Assembly (NCBI GenBank): GCA_050999155.1
Contig: JBPCPM010000175.1
Span: forward strand, 1-12,458
Reading direction: 5' to 3'
DNA from: JBPCPM01 sp050999155
Lineage (GTDB): Bacteria; Actinomycetota; Thermoleophilia; Solirubrobacterales; 70-9
DNA length: 12,458 nt
The notes beneath the pieces were generated by a model. The model did no database searches, was not told where the DNA came from, and was given only the letters and a program-made list of their open reading frames with translations. Positions within the stretch are counted from its first letter, which is position 1; the number at the start of each line of letters is the position of its first letter. The translations under genes and the position numbers were made by a program. Positions 7,824-12,458 of this stretch are shown one piece after another.

Positions 7824-9133
7824 GGCACGTCCCGCTCGGCGACCTCGTCCAGGGCACCGACCAGCGCGTCGACCAGCCGTTCGAGCTCGGCTGCCGAGAG
7901 CGACAGGGGCGGCATGAGGATCACGACATCGCCCAGAGGGCGCAGCAGCACGCCCCGCCGGACCGCGGCGGCGCACACGCGGCGGCCGTTGCGCCCGGCG
8001 CCGGCGGCCGACTGGCGCAGCTCGACGCCGCCCATCAGCCCGCGCAGGCGGACGTCGGTGACCAGGCGGTGGTCGGCGACACGCTCGCTGAGGGCAGCGC
8101 CCAGCTCGAGCGAGCGCTCGCGCACATCGGTAAGCACGTCGCGCTCGTCGAGCAGGCGCAGGTGGCGCAGCGCGACCGCGGCGGCGAGGGCGTTGCCCGA
8201 GTACGAGTGGCCGTGGTACAGCGTGCGCGGGCCGAGGTCCTCGCCGAGGAAGGCGCGGTGCACACGCTCGGCGGCGACCGTCACCGACATCGGCAGATAC
8301 CCGCCGGTCAACCCCTTGCCCAGGCACAGCAGGTCAGGACGCAGGCCGCACTGTTGCGAGGCAAACAGGGTGCCGGTGCGACCGAAGCCCGTGGCCACCT
8401 CGTCGCAGATGAGCAGGACGCCCGTCCGGCGGCAGGCGGCGACGACGGGCTCCATCGCCTCGGGGAGGCACATCTGCATGCCGGCGGCTCCCTGCACGAG
8501 GGGCTCGACGACAACGGCGGCCAGCTCGTCGGCGTGGGCATCGATCATCGCCGCGGCCGCCGTGAAGGCGGAGGGGTCCTCGAAGCCGGGGGCGCGCAGG
8601 ACCGGAAAGCGCAGCGGGTCGAACAGGTCGGTGCCGAAGCCGCCGGCTCCCGCCGACAGCGCCCCCACCGTGTCGCCGTGGTAGGCGCCGCCGAAGGCCA
8701 GGTAGCCGTGCTTGCCCTCGACGCCCTCGTTGACCCAGTACTGGAAGGCGATCTTCAACGCCTGCTCGGTGGCCGCCGAGCCGTCGGAGGCAAACAGGAA
8801 GCGGGGCTCGTCGACCGGGACCACCTCGGCCAGCGCCTCGGCCAGCTCGATGACCGCGGTGTTGGCGTTGCCCAGCAGCGTCGAGTGGGCCACGCGGCCG
8901 GCCTGCTCGCGCAGCGCCTCGTCCAGCTCGGGGACCCGGTGGCCGAGGGTCGTCACCCAGAGGCTGGAGATCCCGTCGAGGTACCGCTTGCCGTCGACAT
9001 CGATGAGCTCGTTGCCCTCGGCGCGCTCGACGATGACCGGTTCGTTGTCGGCGTAGGTGGCCATCTGCGTGAAGCCGTGCCACAGCACGGCCTCGTCGCG
9101 GCGGATCCACTGCTCGCGAGTCGAGCCCTCCAC
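7820..9133 (-). CDS. bioA: Adenosylmethionine-8-amino-7-oxononanoate aminotransferase (DAPA aminotransferase)
   Basis: BioA is a PLP aminotransferase that converts KAPA to 7,8-diaminopelargonate. The protein is 437 aa, standard length. Visible segments are 'LWHGFTQM' (17-24), 'DGISSLWV' (53-60), 'AHSTLLGN' (82-89), 'FASDGSAATEQALKIAFQYW' (114-133), 'GAYHGDTVGALS' (149-160), 'CDEVATGFGRTG' (243-254, with D244), 'LGKGLTGGYLPMSV' (271-284, with Schiff-base Lys273), 'HGHSYSGN' (307-314) and 'LLRPLGDV' (396-403). The AHSTLLG and GHSYSGN segments resemble the Bacillus-type enzyme, which uses lysine as amino donor, more than E. coli BioA, which uses SAM. The donor is therefore uncertain. The start is GTG at 9133, 9 nt after the stop of the upstream GST-like gene, with no obvious Shine-Dalgarno. 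A later start would cut the conserved WHxFTQ motif. Confidence 0.93.
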   Translation of the reverse strand: MEGSTREQWIRRDEAVLWHGFTQMATYADNEPVIVERAEGNELIDVDGKRYLDGISSLWVTTLGHRVPELDEALREQAGRVAHSTLLGNANTAVIELAEALAEVVPVDEPRFLFASDGSAATEQALKIAFQYWVNEGVEGKHGYLAFGGAYHGDTVGALSAGAGGFGTDLFDPLRFPVLRAPGFEDPSAFTAAAAMIDAHADELAAVVVEPLVQGAAGMQMCLPEAMEPVVAACRRTGVLLICDEVATGFGRTGTLFASQQCGLRPDLLCLGKGLTGGYLPMSVTVAAERVHRAFLGEDLGPRTLYHGHSYSGNALAAAVALRHLRLLDERDVLTDVRERSLELGAALSERVADHRLVTDVRLRGLMGGVELRQSAAGAGRNGRRVCAAAVRRGVLLRPLGDVVILMPPLSLSAAELERLVDALVGALDEVAERDVP

Positions 9134-9142
9134 GGGGATCGT

Positions 9143-9898
9143 TCAGGCGTCGATGCCGGCGCGCAGCGGCTCGAGCCAGTCTGCGGGCAGCACCGCAGGC
9201 ATGTGCCCGGGGTACTCGGGCAGCAGCCGGCGCGCGAGGTCCCCGGTGGGCCGGCCGTCGATGTGGGGCCGGATGTCCTCGAAGGTCTGCAGCAGCCGCA
9301 GGGTGGGGGCGATCTGCAGGTCGGCGGCGTTGGGCTCGTCGGCGCCGCCGAGCAGCCCGTCGCGGATCCACTCGTCGACGCGATCGATCAGGTTCGGCAG
9401 CGCCGCGAGATCGGCCCGGACGGCCATGTCGCTCGCCTTGTTGAGCTTCTTGGAGGCCCACGCGACCGGTGGCGCCATGCGCACGGCCAGGCCGATGGGA
9501 ATTCCCAGGCGCGCATCGTCGGTGTAGCTGCGCAGCGGCTCGATGTCCTTGGTCAGACACCACCAGCTCAGGCGCCGCGGGATGGGCTGCAGCACCTCGT
9601 CGCCCCACCTCTCGATCTCCTCGATCCGGGTGCGCCGCTCGAGATCCTCGGGCAGCAGGGTGAGCGTGGGACGGGTGTGATCGAGGAAGTGGCAGATCTC
9701 GCGTGAGCCCTGCACGCGCTCGCCGTCGACGACCATCGCCGGGACGGTCACGGTGGGAAACCCGGCCGCCGTGAGGACCCCGCGGGAGACGACGGGCAGC
9801 AGGTCGATCCGCCGGTAGTCGACGCCCGCGTTGTCGAGCGCGAGCCGGGCCGTCCAGCACGGATGGGAGCCCGGAATGACGAAAAGGGTGGCCGTCAT
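9143..9898 (-). CDS. Glutathione S-transferase-fold protein, first gene of the biotin operon
   Basis: The 251-aa protein begins with a thioredoxin-like half: 'LFVIPGSHPCWTARLALD' (5-22), with Cys14 in SHPC at the usual active-site turn. The probable cis-Pro is P53 in 'TVPAMVVDGE', and 'VQGSREICHFLD' (62-73) matches the E-S/T element of GST N-terminal domains. The remainder is a helical GST-C-like domain ending near 'DEPNAADLQIAPTLRLL' (187-203). The substrate is unknown. Many Actinobacteria make mycothiol rather than glutathione, so a GSH-transferase activity should not be assumed. I chose the ATG at 9898 because the fold starts there; the frame extends 72 codons further upstream, but that part runs antisense to coaX and looks unrelated. 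It is 9 nt from bioA and likely shares its transcript. Similar SHP-containing proteins are, from memory, frequent in Thermoleophilia. Confidence 0.8.
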   Translation of the reverse strand: MTATLFVIPGSHPCWTARLALDNAGVDYRRIDLLPVVSRGVLTAAGFPTVTVPAMVVDGERVQGSREICHFLDHTRPTLTLLPEDLERRTRIEEIERWGDEVLQPIPRRLSWWCLTKDIEPLRSYTDDARLGIPIGLAVRMAPPVAWASKKLNKASDMAVRADLAALPNLIDRVDEWIRDGLLGGADEPNAADLQIAPTLRLLQTFEDIRPHIDGRPTGDLARRLLPEYPGHMPAVLPADWLEPLRAGIDA

Positions 9899-9906
9899 GG
9901 CCGCAG

Positions 9907-9937
9907 ATCGTACGCCAGCAGCGCTCTTGCGGGACAA
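9907..9937 (-). promoter_or_regulatory. Putative leaderless promoter of the GST-like/bioA/bioF operon
   Basis: On the minus strand TACGAT (9912 to 9907) ends 8 nt before the ATG at 9898. TTGTCC (9937 to 9932) could be its -35, with a 19-bp spacer (4 of 6 matches to TTGACA). No Shine-Dalgarno sequence lies in the 8 nt between. The -35 bases are the same bases as the coaX -10 on the other strand, so the two promoters would overlap and might compete. Confidence 0.45.
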
Positions 9938-9938
9938 T
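9933..9938 (+). promoter_or_regulatory. Putative -10 element of a leaderless coaX promoter (GACAAT)
   Basis: GACAAT, a good actinobacterial -10, ends 6 nt before the coaX ATG at 9945. The first transcribed base would be at the start codon. No clear -35 is seen about 17 bp upstream, where the opposing TACGAT element lies instead. The gap between the two divergent genes is only 46 bp. Confidence 0.5.
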
Positions 9939-9944
9939 GGGCGA

Positions 9945-10709
9945 ATGCTTCTCGCGCTCGACGTCGGCAACACCCAGACCCACATCGGGGTCTTCGAGGG
10001 CTCACGCCTGGCCGAGCACTGGCGGTTTGCCACCGACCGCGCCGCCACCGGGGACGAGGTCGCCGTGGTGGTGCGCGGTCTGCTTGGCCTCAGCGGGATC
10101 GATTTCGAGGACATCGACGCGACGATCGTCTCCTCTGTCGTGCCTCGCCTCGGGCCCGAGTACCTGCAGATGGCCGAGCGTCATCTGGGAGGGGAGGTGC
10201 AGATCGTGGCTCCGGGGCTGCGGACCGGGATGCCGATCCGGATGGACAACCCCCACGAGGTCGGTGCTGATCGCCTCGTCAACGCGGTGGCCGCCTACGA
10301 TCGTTTCAAAGGACCCTGCGCGGTGGTCGACTTCGGGACGGCCATCACCTTCGACGTCGTCTCGGCCGGCGGCGAGTACCTGGGCGGCGTGATCGCCCCC
10401 GGCATCGAGATCTCCCTCGAGGCGCTGTCGGAGCGGGCGGCCAAGCTGCCGCGCATCGACCTGGCCGCCCCGGCCTCGGTGGTCGGCAAGACGACCCAGG
10501 CCAGCATCCAGTCGGGAGTCATGTACGGATTCGCCGGCGCGATCGACGCCATCGCGCGGCGCGTCAGCGAGGAGGTCGGCTTGGACATGCGGTTCATCGC
10601 CACCGGGGGCCTGGCCGCCACGGTGGTCCCGCACTGCGCGGCGATCGACGAGGTCGACGACCTGCTGACCCTCACCGGCCTGCAGCTGCTGCACGCGCGC
10701 AATGCCTGA
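9945..10709 (+). CDS. coaX: Type III pantothenate kinase
   Basis: CoaX phosphorylates pantothenate in the first step of coenzyme A synthesis. Unlike CoaA, this class is not feedback-inhibited by CoA. The protein is 254 aa, typical. It has the ASKHA-fold phosphate-binding motifs 'LALDVGNTQTHIGVF' (3-17), 'SSVVP' (63-67), 'GADRLVNAVAAY' (107-118, with Asp109 as the likely catalytic base), 'VVDFGTAITFDVV' (127-139), 'GGVIAPGIEIS' (147-157) and 'GLAATVVPH' (222-230). The ATG at 9945 sits directly on the DVGNT strand, as in other family members. A longer in-frame start at 9831 would run antisense into the GST-like gene and is unlikely. The dus start lies inside its last codons. Confidence 0.96.
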   Translation: MLLALDVGNTQTHIGVFEGSRLAEHWRFATDRAATGDEVAVVVRGLLGLSGIDFEDIDATIVSSVVPRLGPEYLQMAERHLGGEVQIVAPGLRTGMPIRMDNPHEVGADRLVNAVAAYDRFKGPCAVVDFGTAITFDVVSAGGEYLGGVIAPGIEISLEALSERAAKLPRIDLAAPASVVGKTTQASIQSGVMYGFAGAIDAIARRVSEEVGLDMRFIATGGLAATVVPHCAAIDEVDDLLTLTGLQLLHARNA

Positions 10710-11703
10710 GCAGCCCCCGCTGACAGCCCCCTTGCGTATCGGGGACGTCCAGCTCGCCAACCGCGTGCTTCTCGCCCCCCTCGCCGGGATCGGCAACTGG
10801 TTCGTGCGGCTGCAGGCGCGCCGTCACGGCGCGGGCCTTGCCGTCTCGGAGATGGTCTCCAGCTTCGGCATCCACCACCGCAACGAGCGCACGATGCGCG
10901 AGATGCTGCGCGTGCACCCCGACGAGCACCCGGTCTCGGTGCAGCTGTTCGGCCAGGACCCCGACGTCATGCGTTCGGCGGCGGGGACCGTGGCGGAGGC
11001 CGGGGCGGACCTGATCGATCTCAACATGGGCTGCCCGGTGCCCAAGGTCTGCAAGACGGGCTCGGGGGTGGCGATGCTCGGTGAGCCCGACCTGGCCGTC
11101 GCGGTCGCGCGGGCGGCGGTGGAGGGCGGGGGAGGCCTGCCGGTCACCGTCAAGCTGCGCTCGGGGCTCTACGAGGGCGACACGCGCGGTTTCGATCTGG
11201 CTGTGCGACTGGCCGCCGACGCCGGGGTGGCCGCCATCGGCTTCCACCCCCGCCACGCCAAGGTCCATCACCGGGGTGCCCCCGACTACGAGCTGACCCA
11301 CCGGCTGGGCGAGCGGCTGGATATCCCGCTCATCGTCTCCGGCGGCCTGCACAGCGCCCAGGAGGCCCGCGACGCCTACGCGGCCTCGGGCGCCGACGCG
11401 GTGATGATCGCCCGCGGCTCGTTCGGCAACCCGTTCATCTTCGGCGAGCTGACCGGCCGCCGGGACCGTCCCGCGGGCCGGGAGGAGATCGTCGGCGAGC
11501 TGCTGTGGGTCATCGACCGGGCCGTCGAGCACTTCGGCGAGCCCCGCGCCGCCCGGTACCTGCGGCGGTTCTACCCGTGGTACCTGGAGCGGATGGGCGA
11601 GCCCAAGGCCGTGATCGCCGCCTTCCAGCAGTTCGACGACACCGACGAACCGCGGCGCCGCCTGCGGGAGATGGTCGCCGAGCCCGTGCCGGTCGCGGCC
11701 TGA
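10702..11703 (+). CDS. dus: tRNA-dihydrouridine synthase (Dus family, DusB-like)
   Basis: Dus enzymes are FMN- and NADPH-dependent and reduce specific uridines in tRNA to dihydrouridine. The protein is 333 aa, a normal size. It has the FMN-barrel start 'NRVLLAPLAGIGNWFVR' (20-36), 'VQLFGQDPDVM' (80-90), the catalytic 'DLNMGCPVPKVCKTGSG' (106-122, with Cys111), 'VTVKLRSGL' (148-156), 'IVSGGLHSAQEA' (211-222) and 'VMIARGSFGNPFIF' (234-247), followed by a helical C-terminal tRNA-binding domain. The usual 'HGRTxxQxYxG' segment is 'FHPRHAKVHHRG' here. Which tRNA position it modifies cannot be read from the sequence. It overlaps coaX by 8 bp with no Shine-Dalgarno, so the two are probably cotranscribed and coupled. 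Confidence 0.93.
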   Translation: MPEQPPLTAPLRIGDVQLANRVLLAPLAGIGNWFVRLQARRHGAGLAVSEMVSSFGIHHRNERTMREMLRVHPDEHPVSVQLFGQDPDVMRSAAGTVAEAGADLIDLNMGCPVPKVCKTGSGVAMLGEPDLAVAVARAAVEGGGGLPVTVKLRSGLYEGDTRGFDLAVRLAADAGVAAIGFHPRHAKVHHRGAPDYELTHRLGERLDIPLIVSGGLHSAQEARDAYAASGADAVMIARGSFGNPFIFGELTGRRDRPAGREEIVGELLWVIDRAVEHFGEPRAARYLRRFYPWYLERMGEPKAVIAAFQQFDDTDEPRRRLREMVAEPVPVAA

Positions 11704-11722
11704 GCGGGCCCGCTCCGGAGCG
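11702..11722 (+). terminator. Overlapping GC palindromes at the dus stop, possible terminator
   Basis: GAGCGGGCCCGCTC (11702-11715) and CGCTCCGGAGCG (11711-11722) are perfect palindromes that share bases and begin inside the dus stop codon. They could fold as alternative hairpins at the end of the coaX-dus transcript. No T-run follows. The rest of the 212-nt gap holds the greA promoter and leader. Confidence 0.3.
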
Positions 11723-11804
11723 CCGGTCGCCGGTCGGTGGTGGCCTCCGGTGCCTGCGGGCGGGGACGAAGAAAAAGGTAAGCCGGGTAGCCGTTTGCGA
11801 GGGC

Positions 11805-11833
11805 TTTCGGCCGCGGTCCGACCTCGCTATACT
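11805..11833 (+). promoter_or_regulatory. Candidate greA promoter (TATACT -10)
   Basis: TATACT (11828-11833) is the closest match to the consensus -10 in the window (5 of 6). TTTCGG (11805-11810), 17 bp upstream, is a weak -35. Transcription would begin near 11840 and give a leader of about 76 nt. A 6-bp inverted repeat, GCGAGG (11797-11802) and CCTCGC (11822-11827), flanks the spacer and could be an operator, but it is short. Confidence 0.55.
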
Positions 11834-11900
11834 GGCGCGCTCGCTCGATTCGGTGTGGCCGTTGCCCGCCGCCTCGGGCCTTTGTTGTTTGCCCCCACCC

Positions 11901-11906
11901 AGAGGA
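11901..11906 (+). promoter_or_regulatory. Ribosome binding site of greA (AGAGGA)
   Basis: AGAGGA lies 9 nt before GTG 11916 and supports that codon as the greA start over the longer open frame that runs back into dus. Confidence 0.55.
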
Positions 11907-11915
11907 TCGAGAACC

Positions 11916-12395
11916 GTGGCGCGCGAAGAGGTGCTGACACCCCAGGGGCTGGAGAACCTTCAGGCCGAGTTGAAGGACCTGCAGACCGTGAGGCGACGCG
12001 AGGTCGCCGAGCGGATCAAGGAGGCGCGGGAGTTCGGGGATATCTCCGAGAACTCCGAGTACGACGATGCCAAGAACGAGCAGGCGATGCTCGAGCAGCG
12101 GATCGCCCAGCTCGAGGAACGGCTCCGGCGTACCAAGGTCATCGAGCAGGGCGACATCGACACCGACACCGTCTCCGTCGGCGCCGTCGTCCACATCAAA
12201 GACCAGGATTCCGGCAAGTCGCAGAAGTTCCAGATCGTCGGCTCCGCCGAGGCCAACCCAGCCGAGCAGAAGCTCTCCAACGAGTCGCCCATCGGCAAGG
12301 CTCTCCTGGGCCACAGCCGCAACGACGTCGTAGAAGTGCAGCCCCCTCGTGGCCCCAAGCGCAAGCTGAAGGTCACGAAAATCGAGGTGGGATAG
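11916..12395 (+). CDS. greA: Transcription elongation factor GreA
   Basis: GreA enters the RNA polymerase secondary channel and stimulates cleavage of the 3' end of backtracked RNA, freeing stalled complexes. The protein is 159 aa, against 158 in E. coli. The N-terminal coiled coil shows 'LTPQGLENLQAELKDL' (7-22), then the tip 'EAREFGDISENSEYDDAK' (36-53) with the acidic pair D42 and E45 that holds the catalytic Mg, and the second helix 'LEQRIAQLEERLR'. The C-terminal FKBP-like domain runs from about 80, including 'SVGAVVHIKD' and 'NESPIGKALLGHSRND'. I chose GTG 11916 because homology begins there and AGAGGA precedes it. It has its own promoter, separate from coaX-dus. Confidence 0.97.
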   Translation: MAREEVLTPQGLENLQAELKDLQTVRRREVAERIKEAREFGDISENSEYDDAKNEQAMLEQRIAQLEERLRRTKVIEQGDIDTDTVSVGAVVHIKDQDSGKSQKFQIVGSAEANPAEQKLSNESPIGKALLGHSRNDVVEVQPPRGPKRKLKVTKIEVG

Positions 12396-12420
12396 CGCGG
12401 TCTGAGGGGGAGGCCGGGGC

Positions 12421-12441
12421 GGGGCGCCGAGCACGCGCCCC
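12421..12441 (+). terminator. GC hairpin downstream of greA, possible terminator
   Basis: GGGGCGC (12421-12427) pairs with GCGCCCC (12435-12441) around a 7-nt loop, 25 nt after the greA stop. GGCCG (12412-12416) and CGGCC (12443-12447) can extend the stem across a small bulge. No T-run follows before the window ends. Nothing else is recognisable from 12396 to 12458. Confidence 0.4.
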
Positions 12442-12458
12442 ACGGCCACCGGGGGCGC

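Noticed and set aside
6531..8684. A 717-codon open frame on the plus strand opposite bioF and bioA
   Set aside because: Its sequence is Arg/Gly/Ala-rich with no motif, while the minus strand encodes clear BioF and BioA with overlapping stop/start codons.
8334..9983. A 549-codon minus-strand frame across bioA and the GST-like gene
   Set aside because: It is a frame-shifted shadow dominated by Arg and Ala, without domain signals, and inconsistent with the coding frames of the real genes.
9899..10114. A 72-codon upstream extension of the GST-like protein
   Set aside because: It lies entirely antisense to coaX or in the gap, is Ser/Arg-rich, and the thioredoxin-like strand starts right after the ATG at 9898.

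Overview
This window is a GC-rich stretch (about 70% G+C by eye) of what looks like an actinobacterial chromosome. It carries eleven real genes and nothing mobile: no IS, tRNA, rRNA, CRISPR or phage gene was seen. The order tilS-hpt-ftsH-folP-folB-folK followed by coaX-dus-greA is a housekeeping layout typical of Actinobacteria. The glutathione-transferase-fold protein with an N-terminal 'PGSHPCW' motif, and the lack of folE in the fol cluster, make me lean to a deep-branching class such as Thermoleophilia. That placement is an inference from memory of similar proteins, not a search result.

Region 1 (1-3293, + strand): the 3' end of tilS (tRNA-Ile lysidine synthetase), hpt (purine salvage) and ftsH (membrane AAA+ zinc protease). 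Region 2 (3340-5179, + strand): folP, folB and folK, three steps of the pterin branch of folate synthesis; folB and folK overlap by one base. Region 3 (5180-9898): biotin genes. bioB lies on the + strand after a perfect 13-bp inverted repeat. On the - strand a GST-fold gene, bioA and bioF form a tight operon that runs toward bioB. The bioB/bioF junction (6517-6695) is convergent and holds an 11-bp inverted repeat. bioD and any pimelate-forming genes are not here. Region 4 (9945-12395, + strand): coaX (type III pantothenate kinase), dus (overlapping coaX by 8 bp) and greA (transcript-cleavage factor) behind its own promoter and an approximately 80-nt leader.

The main non-coding theme is likely leaderless transcription. 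Five genes that start after a gap (hpt, folP, folB, the GST-like gene and coaX) each have a TAnnnT or GAnnnT hexamer ending 6-8 nt before the start codon and little or no Shine-Dalgarno sequence. The operon-internal starts (folK, bioA, bioF, dus) lack it. ftsH, bioB and greA instead look leadered. Two of these hexamers face away from each other in the 46-bp gap between the GST-like gene and coaX.

I did not find a new multi-gene system. The points worth a second look are the leaderless promoter set, the folK-bioB inverted repeat, the GST-fold gene heading the biotin operon, the Bacillus-like character of BioA, a shortened loop in BioF, a long C-terminal tail on BioB and the absence of folE.
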